Shown: positions 18,693-28,976, counted from the stretch's first letter. The stretch: 64,000 nt of DNA from Vreelandella azerica (GCF_013112225.1 NZ_JABFHI010000004.1:372001-436000); one strand, 5' to 3'. Made by a program: numbers and translations. Notes: generated by a model from the sequence alone, not told the origin.

Positions 18693-19124
18693 TCAGGAGC
18701 GATATAGCAGCAGATACCGGCGCAGTTCACGCTGCGCCTGTGGCGAGGCACTATCAGGCCACAACCAGAGGCTTCTTCCACCCACCTTAAGGCATATCAG
18801 GTAAGGCCCAAGGTAGCGGCATGTCAGTACATGAGGGTGACTCAATTCCCCGTTACTCTGCAGCCAACGCCCCTTTAAGACGTTGGCAGCTGGCTCAACC
18901 CACAGGGTTTTCGTTTGCCTTTGTTGCTGATGGGCGCTAAATGGCCAAGCACGGCTGAAAAATACGCTTAACAGTATCAACCCTACCAGCCACAACAGTA
19001 GCAATAGGCCCCAGCCTGCCAACTGCCAGGCGAGCAGGCTCAGCCCAGCGACATACAGACAGCCATGACAACCGACCTGCCATCTAGAGGGTACGATAGA
19101 CAGCGTTATCGACGGTTTCAGCAT
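18693..19124 (-). CDS. ygfX: YgfX-family inner-membrane protein
   Basis: A 143-residue protein of the YgfX (CptA) type. A short N-terminal strand region ITLSIVPSRWQ leads to two adjacent membrane segments (about 22-58: YVAGLSLLAWQLAGWGLLLL, then WLVGLILLSVFF). A soluble domain with KGRWLQSNGEL and RSLWLWPDSASPQAQRELRR follows. In E. coli YgfX is encoded with SdhE and has been described as a toxin affecting FtsZ/MreB, which is debated. Its ATG lies 41 bases inside the end of sdhE, so the two are translationally coupled. The family N-terminus fits this start. Confidence 0.8.
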   Translation of the reverse strand: MLKPSITLSIVPSRWQVGCHGCLYVAGLSLLAWQLAGWGLLLLLWLVGLILLSVFFSRAWPFSAHQQQRQTKTLWVEPAANVLKGRWLQSNGELSHPHVLTCRYLGPYLICLKVGGRSLWLWPDSASPQAQRELRRYLLLYRS

Positions 19125-19377
19125 GTTCCACGATCATCTGGACGATTCGGCGCAGGTGCGGAGTTTCGGGCCATTCGCGACGCATCAACCAGCCAAAAAG
19201 ATCCTGATCCTCTTCTGTGATCAGCTGCTGGAACGCCTCTTGGTCGTCGCTGGCCAGCGTATCGTAACGCTGCTCAAGGAAAGGAATCAGTAGCAGATCC
19301 AATTCCCACATCCCCCGACGAGAGTGCCAGTATAGCCGCTTGCGTAGAACCGCCTGTGCAGAAGTGTCGTCGCTCAA
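19084..19377 (-). CDS. sdhE: FAD assembly factor SdhE
   Basis: A small (97 aa) factor that attaches FAD to succinate dehydrogenase flavoprotein SdhA. The diagnostic motif RRGMWELDLLLIPF matches the family RGxxExD site (RRGMRELD in E. coli), followed by LEQRYDTLASDDQEAFQQLI and DQDLFGWLMRREWP. Start chosen as TTG 19377 with TGAGG 6 bases upstream; GTG 19389 is an alternative giving four more residues. ygfX overlaps its 3' end. Opposite and divergent is ihfB, 254 bases away. Confidence 0.88.
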   Translation of the reverse strand: MSDDTSAQAVLRKRLYWHSRRGMWELDLLLIPFLEQRYDTLASDDQEAFQQLITEEDQDLFGWLMRREWPETPHLRRIVQMIVEHAETVDNAVYRTL

Positions 19378-19631
19378 CGTCAGCCTCACTGAATCAATGA
19401 AATGAAGCCTCAGTATACCTGAGCAAACAGGGCAAGGCAGCCATGCCACTTGCCTACCCAGCAAAGAAACAGTTATTTTTGCTAGAAGGTTGTTTTACCT
19501 CAATTGTTTTATGCACTATTGCACAGTATGCTGAACTGCCTGTGACTACTTTAATAACGGTACCCATAACGGCACCTGAGACGATGCCGCCAAGGCACTT
19601 AAGGCCTAACGAGTTCGCATGGAGCCTACTG

Positions 19632-19928
19632 ATGACTAAATCAGAACTGATTGAACAGATTGCAATGCGACAGCCCGAGCTGTCTGCCAAAGACGTTGAG
19701 ACCGCCGTTCGGCTGATCCTTGATGATATTACCGACACCCTGGCAGAAGGAGGACGGGTGGAAATTCGCGGTTTCGGCAGTTTTTCACTTCATTATCGCG
19801 AACCACGCACCGGGCGAAACCCTAAGACAGGTGATCCGGTGAAGCTGGAAGGTAAATACGTTCCTCACTTCAAACCTGGCAAGGAACTCCGCGAGCAGGT
19901 AGATGCCAGCCGCACACTTGGCTACTGA
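19632..19928 (+). CDS. ihfB: Integration host factor subunit beta
   Basis: DNA-bending protein that pairs with IhfA. The 98 residues start [11 protein letters not shown] and contain the family signature [18 protein letters not shown], then [12 protein letters not shown] and [14 protein letters not shown], near identical to E. coli IhfB over the core. Start ATG 19632 has GGAGCC upstream; an open frame extending back to 19443 has no ribosome site and no similarity. In most gammaproteobacteria rpsA lies directly upstream. Here the upstream 254 bases carry no rpsA sequence. lapA and lapB follow, as is usual. Confidence 0.95.
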   Translation: MTKSELIEQIAMRQPELSAKDVETAVRLILDDITDTLAEGGRVEIRGFGSFSLHYREPRTGRNPKTGDPVKLEGKYVPHFKPGKELREQVDASRTLGY

Positions 19929-20041
19929 ATCACAAAAAATACCACCAAACGCGGTCTCTGCGACCTTATGCGGGATGACGTGAGTCAAAGAGTCATACAC
20001 AATAGCGTTATTGCATTCGTCATAAATCAGGAAACCTAAAC

Positions 20042-20347
20042 ATGCGTTGGATTAAAGGGCTGATTCTAGCCGTCATCTTACTAGTAGTGCTTTTGGTTGG
20101 CATTCTATTTGCTGTTAACAACCAGCAGACAATTGGCCTCAACCTGATCTGGTTGGAGCTGCCACCCATATCGCTCTCCGTCTGGCTGCTGGCCACTCTG
20201 ACTGCTGGCGTCATTCTGGGTATGGTCGCCATGCTGGGTGTCTATGCGCGCCTTAAGGCACATCTGGCACGCGCTCAGCGTCGCAACAAGCAGCAACAGA
20301 AAGAACTTGATCGCCTGCGTACCCAGGAGCTAAAGGAACTGGCTTAA
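20042..20347 (+). CDS. lapA: LapA, lipopolysaccharide assembly protein A domain
   Basis: A 101-residue inner-membrane protein with two membrane helices (about 6-26: LILAVILLVVLLVGILFAV; about 43-66: LSVWLLATLTAGVILGMVAML). The conserved NNQQTIGLNLIWLELP lies between them, and a basic coiled-coil tail follows. In E. coli LapA is made with LapB and helps control LpxC levels and LPS assembly. The stop abuts the lapB start (ATG 20348), so the pair is co-translated. It begins 113 bases after ihfB. Confidence 0.92.
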   Translation: MRWIKGLILAVILLVVLLVGILFAVNNQQTIGLNLIWLELPPISLSVWLLATLTAGVILGMVAMLGVYARLKAHLARAQRRNKQQQKELDRLRTQELKELA

Positions 20348-21547
20348 ATGCTCGATGTCCTGCTGCTGATTGTATTAATGGCAGCGATTGCCATCGGTTA
20401 CGGCCTGGGGTACCGGCAAGCCAGCAGGCGTGCGTCTTTCAACGCCAGGTCATCGTATCAGACACCCAGGCGGGAATACTTTGTTGGGCTTAATTATCTG
20501 CTTAACGAGCAGCCCGATGAAGCTATTCACACCTTTATCCAGGCACTTGAAGTCAACAGTGAAAACGTTGATACCCATATTGCCCTGGGTAAGTTGTTCC
20601 GAACTCGGGGAGAGGCCGATAAAGCGGCGCGCATCCATCAGAACCTGCTTGCCCGTCCCGCTTTAAGTCCGCAGCAAAATGAACAAGTACAACTTGAGCT
20701 GGCCCGTGACTTTATTGCCCTCGGCGTTCACGACCGCGCCCAACGGTTGCTCCGCGGCATCATTGAAACCCCTCAACAGGATGCCCAGCGCATCAGTGCC
20801 AAGCACCTGCTGGTTGACCTTCTTGAGCGCGAGAAGGCTTGGCAAGAGGCGTTGGACATCCTTTTACCGGTGCTCAAACAGCAACCCCGAATGGCGCGCC
20901 CTGCTGCCCACTGGCTATGTGAAATTGCTCAACAGGAGATCCAGCAGTCCAGCCGCTCACTAGCCAAACGCCACCTGAAAAAGGCTCTACAGCTAGACTC
21001 TGCCTGTGCGCGGGCCTACCTGCTACTGGCAGAGCTGGAGATAGACAATGGCCATCATTACCCTGCTATCGCTCATCTGAGGGCGCTCGCACAACACGCC
21101 CCAGCGCATATCCCCAGCATGTTGCCGACCCTTGAGCGTGCCTACTGGCTTGGCAATGACATAGACGACTACAGGCAACATCTATCGTCACTGGTTGAGC
21201 AAGCGCCCCTTACCAGTGTGATCATTCGGTTAAGCGAACAGATACGTCAGCAGGACGGTGTCGAAGAGGCGATCAGGATCACCGGAAACTTACTCGCCAG
21301 GGCTCCAAGCCTGGGTGGCCTGGATCACCTGATTGATCTTTACATCGAAAGCCAGCAGTTAGAAGGCCGCACACAGCCGGATGAGCGCTTACTACTGCTC
21401 AAACACCATACCCGCGCCTTGCTCAACAACCGCACCCGCCACCGCTGCGGTCACTGCGGTTTCAGCTGTGATACCTTGGAATGGCAATGCCCTAGCTGCC
21501 GCCGCTGGGGCACCATCGAACCCGTTACCGGCGTAGAAGGCGAATAA
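20348..21547 (+). CDS. lapB: LapB (YciM), LPS assembly regulator with TPR repeats
   Basis: A 399-residue membrane-anchored TPR protein. One N-terminal helix (LLLIVLMAAIAIGYGLGYR) is followed by the conserved EYFVGLNYLLNEQPDEAI and about nine TPR-like units to residue 350. A rubredoxin-like zinc tail ends the protein, with CGHCGF and CPSCRRWG (about 365-392). In E. coli LapB directs the protease FtsH to LpxC and so sets LPS output; the metal-binding tail is required. Start immediately after lapA. Length matches E. coli (389). Confidence 0.94.
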   Translation: MLDVLLLIVLMAAIAIGYGLGYRQASRRASFNARSSYQTPRREYFVGLNYLLNEQPDEAIHTFIQALEVNSENVDTHIALGKLFRTRGEADKAARIHQNLLARPALSPQQNEQVQLELARDFIALGVHDRAQRLLRGIIETPQQDAQRISAKHLLVDLLEREKAWQEALDILLPVLKQQPRMARPAAHWLCEIAQQEIQQSSRSLAKRHLKKALQLDSACARAYLLLAELEIDNGHHYPAIAHLRALAQHAPAHIPSMLPTLERAYWLGNDIDDYRQHLSSLVEQAPLTSVIIRLSEQIRQQDGVEEAIRITGNLLARAPSLGGLDHLIDLYIESQQLEGRTQPDERLLLLKHHTRALLNNRTRHRCGHCGFSCDTLEWQCPSCRRWGTIEPVTGVEGE

Positions 21548-21578
21548 CCGACAGCCTGGCTTTCTACCCAGTAGACAT

Positions 21579-22274
21579 TCAGGATAATTCCGCCACAATC
21601 GCTGCCAGTGCTGCCATGGGGTCTTCAGCTTGGGTAACCGGCCTGCCCACCACCAAGTGCGTGCTGCCTGCCTGCATGGCTGCAGCAGGCGTCATGATAC
21701 GCTGCTGATCATCCACTGTGGCAAAAGCTGGACGGATACCCGGTGTCACTTTCAGAAAATCATCGCCACAAGATTGCCGGATAGCCGCCGATTCCTGCGC
21801 CGAACAGACAACCCCATGCAAACCACTCTGTCTAGCCAGGCGCGCCAAATGCTCCACCTGCTCACCCGGTGACGCTGATACGCCCGTTTCATGCAGTTCC
21901 TCAGCGCTCAGGCTAGTCAGCACAGTGACCGCAATCAAATGCGTGCTCAGGCGGTGCGACTGCAAACGCTCAACGGCGGCCTCCATCATCCGGCGTCCAC
22001 CGCTGGCATGTACATTGACCATCCACACACCCTGCTCGGCCGCCGCCTGAACGGCGCCTGCCAAGGTGTTGGGAATATCGTGAAATTTCAGATCCAGAAA
22101 TACCTCAAAGCCTCGGCCATGCAAGGCTTCCAACACAGCGGGCCCGCTGCGGGTAAACAGCTCTTTGCCTACCTTGACACGGCACTGAGCCGGGTCGAGC
22201 TGATCAGCCATGCACAGGGCCGCATCCAGTGAGGGATAATCCAAGGCAATAATAAGAGGAGAGTTGACTGCCAC
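21579..22274 (-). CDS. pyrF: Orotidine-5'-phosphate decarboxylase
   Basis: Last step of UMP synthesis. The 231 residues show the catalytic [10 protein letters not shown] (Lys and Asp of the K-D-x-x-D array, about 62-71), IIALDYP at the N-terminus and the phosphate site VTPGIRP with [12 protein letters not shown] near the end. Start set to GTG 22274, with TGGAG 7 bases upstream; the 34-codon longer frame has no similarity. In E. coli pyrF follows lapB on the same strand; here it is inverted and converges on lapB with a 31-base gap. Confidence 0.95.
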   Translation of the reverse strand: MAVNSPLIIALDYPSLDAALCMADQLDPAQCRVKVGKELFTRSGPAVLEALHGRGFEVFLDLKFHDIPNTLAGAVQAAAEQGVWMVNVHASGGRRMMEAAVERLQSHRLSTHLIAVTVLTSLSAEELHETGVSASPGEQVEHLARLARQSGLHGVVCSAQESAAIRQSCGDDFLKVTPGIRPAFATVDDQQRIMTPAAAMQAGSTHLVVGRPVTQAEDPMAALAAIVAELS

Positions 22275-22491
22275 AGAAGTACTCCATTTACCCGTCAATA
22301 AAAGCCAGGAGTATATCAGTCTGATGGTCAGCGTAATCCCTGCATGACAAAAAATTGCGAGATCTCTTACAAGCAAACAAGCCGATGTCTTACAGCAATT
22401 ATGACAGCTTTAACTAATTTAGAAGAGTGACAAGCCAGAAGGCTCGGCACGCCCCACACCAAAAGATCTAACATCGCAAAGGAGAAAGACG

Positions 22492-22770
22492 ATGAAAATC
22501 ACCACAAAAGGATGGCTGGCAGCACTTTTGATCACCACGTGCCTGGGCCTGTCTTCGCCCCTGCTGGCACAGCAGGTTGCCCCAATCAATATCAACACCG
22601 CCGATGCAGCCTTGCTGGAAGAACTTCCCGGCATCGGGCCTTCCCGCGCTGAAGCCATCATTCAGGAGCGTGAAACCAACGGAGAGTTTACCAGCGCTGA
22701 CGACCTTACCCGGGTAAGCGGTATCGGCAATGCTACAGTAGAAGGCCTCAAAGACCAGATTGAATTCTGA
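22492..22770 (+). CDS. Small exported helix-hairpin-helix protein, ComEA family
   Basis: A 92-residue secreted DNA-binding-type protein. A signal peptide (about 1-26, ending SPLLAQ) is followed by a tandem helix-hairpin-helix domain: ININTADAALLEELPGIGPS and then LTRVSGIGNATVEGLKDQI. ComEA-like proteins in Gram-negative bacteria bind incoming DNA in the periplasm, and some relatives have no proven role in competence. AAGGAGAAAG precedes ATG 22492. It stands alone, followed by a strong hairpin. Confidence 0.9.
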   Translation: MKITTKGWLAALLITTCLGLSSPLLAQQVAPININTADAALLEELPGIGPSRAEAIIQERETNGEFTSADDLTRVSGIGNATVEGLKDQIEF

Positions 22771-22798
22771 TTCGTAGCTTCAAACACATTCACTCATA

Positions 22799-22845
22799 CT
22801 CACGTTTCAGCTACCCGAATATTACCGGGTAGCTGAAGTCGTGAG
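22799..22845. terminator. Long hairpin between convergent comEA-like gene and prpF
   Basis: CTCACG + TTCAGCTACCCG (22799-22817) pairs with CGGGTAGCTGAA + CGTGAG (22826-22845), 18 paired bases with a small internal bulge and an 8-base loop. There is no U-tract. Its place between two convergent 3' ends suggests a bidirectional terminator or 3'-end stabiliser. Confidence 0.75.
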
Positions 22846-22872
22846 CAATACTTAGGGCTGAGGCGTCCAGCT

Positions 22873-24050
22873 CTAAAAGCTATCGCCGGGAACCCGCACC
22901 CAGCCTTCCATCAGTATGCGGGCACTACGGCTCATCACCGCCTGATCGATCTGCCAGCGCCCGTCTATCAGGCTGGCTTCAGCACCTACCTGTAAACTGC
23001 CGGAAGGATGACCAAAGGTAACGGCATTAAGCTTGCCACCCCCGCTGCCAGGTTCACCAGAGTGCCTTCAATCGCCGCCGCTGCGCCAATCGCCACGGCA
23101 GCCGTGCCCATCATGGCATGGTGCAGTTTGCCCATGGAAAGCGCGCGAACCAGAAGGTCGACATCCTCGGCCTTGACCGCCTTGCCACTTGAAGCCGTAT
23201 AGCTGGCGGGCGGGGCAACAAAGGCCACCTTGGGAGTATGCTGGCGATTGGCTGCCTCGGCGAGATCGCTGATCAGCCCCATCTTGAGTGCCCCATAGGC
23301 ACGGATGGTCTCGAACTTTTCAAGCGCTACCGGATCACCATTGATGGCTTCCTGCAGCTCAGCGCCGGTATAGCCAATCTCGTCGGCGTTGACAAACACC
23401 GTCGGGATTCCAGCATTGATCATGGTCGCCTTAAGTGTGCCAACGCCAGGGACTTCAAGATCATCCACCAGGTTACCAGTCGGGAAGATGGCGCCCTCTC
23501 CGTCTGCAGGATCCATAAAGGCTACGGGCACTTCGGCGGCAGGGAAGGTCACCCCATCCAGCTCGAAATCGCCGGTTTCCTGCACTTCGCCGTTAGTGAT
23601 GGTTACCTTGGCAACAATGGTTTTTTGGATATTCACCTGCCAGATACGTACCTCAAGCACCCCGTTCTCGGGTATCCGCGCAGGATCCACCAAGCCGTTG
23701 TTCACCGCAAAAGGCCCCACCGCCGCTGACAGGTTGCCGCAGTTGCCGCTCCAGTCGACAAAGGGTTTATCAATAGACACCTGGCCAAACAGGTAATCCA
23801 CGTCATGCTCGGCGGATTCACTTTTTGACAGGATCACGGTTTTGCTGGTGCTCGACGTAGCACCGCCCATACCATCAATCTGCTTCTGGTACGGGTCAGG
23901 GCTGCCGATCACTCGCAGCAGTAGTTTATCCCGAGCTTCGCCGGGCACCTGCGCGGCTTCAGGCAAGTCGGCCAGGTTAAAAAACACACCTTTACTGGTG
24001 CCGCCACGCATATAGGTGGCCGGAATTCTGATTTGTGGCACTGAACTCAT
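22873..24050 (-). CDS. prpF: 2-methylaconitate cis-trans isomerase PrpF (one apparent frameshift)
   Basis: Isomerises the 2-methylaconitate made by AcnD so the methylcitrate cycle can proceed. It begins PQIRIPATYMRGGTSKGVFF (substrate-site region) and has GGATSSTSKTVILS and DWSGNCGNLSAAVGPFA, the paired diaminopimelate-epimerase-like fold motifs. The C run 23039-23043 (plus strand) lacks one C. Repair continues the protein as NLAAGGGKLNAVTFGHPSG to a stop at 22873, 392 residues, the usual family length. It is last in gntR-prpB-prpC-acnD-prpF, and an intrinsic terminator lies between acnD and this gene. Confidence 0.93.
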
Positions 24051-24077
24051 GGTCTTGCTCCACAGCTAACATCTCAT

Positions 24078-24106
24078 AAAAAGCCCGGCACACCAGGGTG
24101 CCGGGC
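24078..24106 (-). terminator. Intrinsic terminator between acnD and prpF
   Basis: On minus, GCCCGGCAC and GTGCCGGGC (24083-24091 with 24098-24106) form a 9-bp stem with a 6-base loop, followed by five Ts (A run 24078-24082 on plus). It lies 50 bases after the acnD stop and 28 bases before the prpF start, inside the operon, and would lower prpF expression relative to acnD unless read through. Confidence 0.85.
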
Positions 24107-24155
24107 CTATTCTGATCATCAAAAGATGATACGTCTTTGCAACCCGGTATCGGGC

Positions 24156-26767
24156 TCAGGCCGTTTCGGTGGATTCGAGGAAATCCTGAGCGAAACGCTG
24201 CAGTACGCCACCTGCGGTGTAGATGGTGACTTCTTCAGCGGTATCCAGACGGCAGATGACCGGCACACGTTCAACCTCGCCGCTCGCGCGATGAATAACC
24301 AGGGTCAGCTCGGTACCCGGCGACAGCTCGCCTTCAACGTCATAGATTTCAGTACCGTCCAGTGCCAGCGTATGACGCGTCGTGCCCGACTGGAATTGCA
24401 GCGGCATCACCCCCATACCAATCAGGTTGGTACGGTGAATACGCTCAAAGCCTTCCGCTACAATCGCTTCAACGCCAGCCAGCGCCACACCCTTGGCAGC
24501 CCAGTCACGTGATGACCCCTGGCCATAATCATCACCGGCAATAATGATCAGCGGTTGCTTACGCTCCATGTAGGTTTCAATGGCTTCCCACATCCGCGTC
24601 ACCTTACCTTCCGGCTCGATACGCGCCAGCGAGCCCTGCTTCACCTCACCGTTTTCATCGCGCACCATTTCATTGAACAGCTTGGGGTTGGCAAGCGTGG
24701 CACGCTGAGCAGTCAGGTGATCACCACGGTGGGTGGCGTAGGAGTTAAAATCCTCTTCCGGCAGGCCCATCTTGTGCAGGTATTCGCCTGCAGCGCTGTT
24801 CATCATGATGGCGTTGGACGGCGACAGGTGATCGGTGGTGATATTGTCAGGCAGAATCGCCAGCGGGCGCATGTTCTTGAGGTTACGCTCGCCAGACATC
24901 TTGCCTTCCCAGTACGGCGGACGACGGATGTAGGTACTCTGCGGACGCCATTCGTACAGCGGCTCAATCTGCGCCTTGGCGCTCTTGTCCAGATCAAACA
25001 TCGGGATATAGGTCTGGCGGAACTGCTCGGGTTTAACTGCGGTTTTGACGATAGCATCAATTTCCGCGTCGTCAGGCCAGATATCCTTCAGAGTGACCGG
25101 GTTGCCCTCGGCATCATGGCCCAGCACATCCTTTTCAATATCAAAACGGATGGTACCGGCAATCGCGTAGGCCACTACCAGCGGCGGCGAAGCAAGAAAT
25201 GCCTGCTGGGCATGGGGATGAATACGCCCATCAAAATTGCGGTTACCTGACAGAACCGCGGTGGCATAGAGATCACGCTCAATGATTTCCTGCTGGATTT
25301 TCGGGTCCAGAGCGCCAGACATGCCGTTACAGGTGGTACAGGCATAAGCCACAACACCAAAACCAAGCTGCTCCAGCTCGTCCATCAGACCTGCATCTTC
25401 CAGATACATCTTGACCGTCTTGGAGCCCGGCGCCAGCGAAGACTTGACCCAGGGTTTACGGATCAATCCGAGTTTATTGGCGTTACGTGCAATCAGGCCT
25501 GCCGCTACCATGTTGCGCGGATTGGAGGTATTGGTGCAGCTGGTAATGGCGGCAATAATCACAGCGCCATCCGGCATCTTACCTTCCGCCTCTTCAGCAC
25601 GCGCCGCCTCCAGACCAACGGCAATCCCTCGCTGGGCAAGTTCAGAGGTGGGCAGCTTGGCATGCGGCTTTGAAGGCCCTGCCAGGGTGCGGTAAACCGA
25701 TGACAGGTCAAACTCCAACACACGCTCGTAAGTGACGCCCTTGAGGTCATCCGCCCACAGGCCCGTCTGCTTGGCATAGGTTTCCACCAGTGCCACCTGA
25801 TCGTCATCACGCCCGGTTAGCTTGAGATAATCAATGGTCTGACCATCAATGTAGAACATGGCCGCCGTGGCGCCATATTCCGGGGTCATGTTGGAGATGG
25901 TGGCACGGTCGCCTACAGTCAGGCTATCAGCGCCTTCACCGAAGAACTCCAGGTAGGCACCGACCACCTTGGATTCACGCAGAAACTCAGTAATTGCCAG
26001 CACCATATCGGTACCCGTGACGCCCGGCTGCAGCTTGCCAGTCAGCTTGACGCCGACAATGTCCGGCAGGCGCATCATCGAGGCACGGCCCAACATAACA
26101 CTTTCCGCTTCAAGGCCACCGACACCCACGGAAATGACCCCAGAGCATCGACCATCGGCGTGTGGCTGTCAGTGCCGACACAGGTATCCGGGAAAGCCAC
26201 GCCGTTTTGCTTCTGAACCACCGGCGACATTTTCTCCAGATTGATCTGGTGCATGATGCCGTTACCCGGCGGAATCACATCGACGTTTTCGAACGCGGTT
26301 TTGGTCCAGTTGATGAAGTGGAAGCGGTCATCGTTGCGACGATCTTCCACCTGACGATTCTTCTCAAAGGCATCCTTTTCAAAACCGGCATGCTCGACCG
26401 CCAGAGAGTGGTCAACAATCAGCTGGGTGGGCACCACAGGGTTGACCTTGGCCGGGTCGCCACCCTTTTCTGCAATAGCATCACGCAGACCCGCCAGATC
26501 CACAAGCGCCGTCTGGCCAAGAATGTCGTGACACACCACGCGAGCAGGATACCAGGGGAAATCCAGGTCGCTGCGGCGCTCAATCAGCTGCTTGAGCGCA
26601 TCGGTCAACATGGCTGGGTCGCAGCGGCGCACCAGCTGCTCGGCCAACACGCGGGAGGTGTAAGGAAGCTCGGCATAGGCACCTGGCTGGATATCTTCAA
26701 CGGCCTGGCGGGTGTCAAAGTAATCCAGGTCAGTACCTGGTAAGGGTTTGCGGTAATCGGTATTCAT
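24156..26767 (-). CDS. acnD: Fe/S-dependent 2-methylisocitrate dehydratase AcnD (one apparent frameshift)
   Basis: Aconitase-family enzyme that dehydrates 2-methylcitrate to 2-methylaconitate, paired with PrpF. N-terminus MNTDYRKPLPGTDLDYFD is the AcnD type. Fe-S ligand regions TSCTNTSNPR and CTTCNGMSGAL, and the swivel-domain motif GDDYGQGSSRDWAAKG, are intact. The C run 26138-26141 (plus strand) lacks one C; repair gives VDALGVISVGVGG across the join and a 870-residue protein, the family length. Literal reading gives two overlapping frames, 26767-26075 and 26129-24156. A housekeeping aconitase is excluded by the sequence and by neighbours prpC and prpF. Confidence 0.94.
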
Positions 26768-26822
26768 GGCGGCAACTCACGGCGAGAGATCAAAAGACGG
26801 GATCAGAAAAGCGGGGTACCAG

Positions 26823-26847
26823 CTCCCGACGGCATGACCGCCGGGAG
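26823..26847. repeat. Hairpin between prpC and acnD
   Basis: CTCCCGACGG (26823-26832) pairs with CCGCCGGGAG (26838-26847) apart from one mismatch, around a 5-base loop. No U-tract on either strand, so it is more likely an mRNA-stability or processing element within the prp operon than a terminator. Confidence 0.55.
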
Positions 26848-26870
26848 AATGATCAGAACAGACGCTGCTA

Positions 26871-27998
26871 TCAGTCGCGCTGCTCGATCGGCACCCATTC
26901 GCTCTTCTCGGGGCCGGTATAATCGGCACTCGGGCGAATAATGCGGTTGTTGGCGCGCTGCTCAAACACGTGAGCGGCCCAGCCAGTCACCCGCGAGCAA
27001 ACAAAGATCGGTGTGAACAGCTTGGTCGGAATGCCCATGAAGTGATAGGCACTGGCATGGAAGAAGTCAGCGTTACAGAACAGCTTCTTCTCGCGCCACA
27101 TCACTTCTTCACAGCGCACGGAAACCGGGTACAGTACAGTGTCGCCGACATCCTGGGAAAGCTTCTCGGACCAATGCTTGATGATCTCGTTACGCGGGTC
27201 GGAGGTGCGGTAGATGGCATGGCCAAAGCCCATGATCTTTTCCTTGCGCTCCAGCATCCCCATCATTTCGCGCTCGGCTTCTTCCGGCGAGGTCCAGTCC
27301 TCGATCATTTCCATGGCCGCTTCATTGGCACCGCCGTGCAGCGGGCCACGCAGAGAGCCAATCGCACCGGTCACGCAGGAATGCAGGTCAGACAGCGTCG
27401 ACGCACAAACGCGAGCGGTGAAAGTAGAGGCGTTGAATTCGTGCTCGGCGTACAGAATCAAGGACACATTCATCACATCCGCATGCAGCTTGCTGGGCAC
27501 TTCATCACGCAGCAGATGCAGGAAGTGAGCGCCGACAGAATCATCGTCGGTTTCAGTTTCAATACGCACGCCGTCATGGGAGAAACGGTACCAATAGCAG
27601 ATGATTGACGGCAGCACAGCGACCAGACGGTCCGTCGCATCCTGCTGCTCGTCAAAGCTCTGTTCGGTTTCCAGGTTACCCAGCATGGAGGTGCCGGTGC
27701 GCATCACATCCATTGGATGCGCATCCTTGGGAATCTGCTCCAGTACGGCCTTGAGCGCGTCTGGCAAGCCACGCAGGGTTTTCATCTTGGCGATGTAGGC
27801 AGAAAGCTCAGCCTGATTGGGCAATTTGCCTTTCAACAGCAGGTAAGCCACTTCTTCAAAGGTCGCTTTTTCGGCCAACTCTTTGATATCGAACCCTCGA
27901 TACGTCAGGCCCGAACCGGTTTTACCTACCGTACATAGCGCCGTTTCACCTGCGCTTTGCCCACGAAGACCTGCACCACTGTTCTTTGCATCTGCCAT
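26871..27998 (-). CDS. prpC: 2-methylcitrate synthase
   Basis: Condenses propionyl-CoA and oxaloacetate to 2-methylcitrate. A 375-residue citrate-synthase fold, with the short N-terminus of the PrpC group (LTYRGFDIKELAEKATFEEV, about 31-50). The catalytic His is in GPLHGGANEAAMEM, a second His in GFGHAIY (MGFGHAIYRTSDPR), and the late catalytic Asp region is NADFFHASAYHFMGIP. Sits 75 bases after prpB and about 100 bases before acnD on the same strand. Its length and context exclude the larger GltA-type citrate synthase. Confidence 0.95.
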   Translation of the reverse strand: MADAKNSGAGLRGQSAGETALCTVGKTGSGLTYRGFDIKELAEKATFEEVAYLLLKGKLPNQAELSAYIAKMKTLRGLPDALKAVLEQIPKDAHPMDVMRTGTSMLGNLETEQSFDEQQDATDRLVAVLPSIICYWYRFSHDGVRIETETDDDSVGAHFLHLLRDEVPSKLHADVMNVSLILYAEHEFNASTFTARVCASTLSDLHSCVTGAIGSLRGPLHGGANEAAMEMIEDWTSPEEAEREMMGMLERKEKIMGFGHAIYRTSDPRNEIIKHWSEKLSQDVGDTVLYPVSVRCEEVMWREKKLFCNADFFHASAYHFMGIPTKLFTPIFVCSRVTGWAAHVFEQRANNRIIRPSADYTGPEKSEWVPIEQRD

Positions 27999-28073
27999 TT
28001 TACGTACTCCTGAAAGCGTTATTTCGTCATCACGCCGTTAGGCATGACGCCTTTATAGGGGTCAATCTGCGGC

Positions 28074-28976
28074 TTAGTTGCCGCCCTGCTCGGCAAACAG
28101 CTTATCCAGCTTCTGCTCAAAGTCGTGATAGTTGAGAAAGTCATACAGCTCATCGCGGGTCTGCATGATATCGACTACTTCACGCTGATGGCCGTTATCC
28201 AGAATGCTTTGATAAACCTTGAGCGCAGCAGCGTTCATGGCACGGAAAGCTGACAACGGATACAGCACCATACGGCAGCCCACCTCGCCCAGCTCTTGCT
28301 GGCTGAACAGCGGCGTGGCGCCAAATTCAGTAATATTGGCCAGAATCGGCGCGTCAACGCGCTCGCAGAAGGCCTGGTAATCTTCCAGGGTGTGTACCGC
28401 TTCGGCGAAAATGGCATCAGCACCGGCTTCAATACACGCCTGAGAGCGCTCAATGGCCGCATCCAGACCATCTTTCTGGAAGGCATCAGTACGTGCGATC
28501 AGATAGAAATCCGGGTCAATCCGTGCATCGGCAGCAGCCTTGATGCGGTCAACCATTTCTTCCTGGGAGACAATCGCCTTGTTCGGGCGATGGCCACAGC
28601 GCTTCTGGGCAACCTGATCTTCAATATGAACTGCCGCAACGCCTGCGCGCTGCATTTCCTTGACGGTACGCTCAATGTTGAATGCACCACCCCAACCGGT
28701 ATCAATATCCACCAGCAGCGGTAAGTCTGTGGCGCCGCAGATACGATGGGCATCTTCAACCACATCGTTCATCATCGTCATGCCAAGGTCTGGCAGACCG
28801 AAGGAAGCGTTGGCAACGCCGCCACCCGAAAGATAGATCGCCTGATGGCCCACACGCTCCGCCATCATGGCGGTGTAAGCGTTGATAGTGCCCAGAATCG
28901 GCAGCGGGCGATTGGCTTCCAGCGCGGCACGAAAGCGTGCGCCAGGGGTACGTGGTGAGGAAGCTGATGATGGCAT
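28074..28976 (-). CDS. prpB: 2-methylisocitrate lyase
   Basis: Splits 2-methylisocitrate into pyruvate and succinate, the last step of the methylcitrate cycle. The 300 residues form an isocitrate-lyase/PEP-mutase barrel with [15 protein letters not shown] (about 51-65) and the metal-site [11 protein letters not shown]. The catalytic loop appears as [13 protein letters not shown], with the active-site Cys in KRCGH, and [12 protein letters not shown] follows. First enzyme gene of the operon, 68 bases after the GntR regulator stop on the same strand. Confidence 0.95.
   Translation of the reverse strand: MPSSASSPRTPGARFRAALEANRPLPILGTINAYTAMMAERVGHQAIYLSGGGVANASFGLPDLGMTMMNDVVEDAHRICGATDLPLLVDIDTGWGGAFNIERTVKEMQRAGVAAVHIEDQVAQKRCGHRPNKAIVSQEEMVDRIKAAADARIDPDFYLIARTDAFQKDGLDAAIERSQACIEAGADAIFAEAVHTLEDYQAFCERVDAPILANITEFGATPLFSQQELGEVGCRMVLYPLSAFRAMNAAALKVYQSILDNGHQREVVDIMQTRDELYDFLNYHDFEQKLDKLFAEQGGN

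Noticed and set aside
24156-26767. Housekeeping aconitase acnA
   Set aside because: The N-terminus and body follow AcnD wording, and the gene lies between prpC and prpF.
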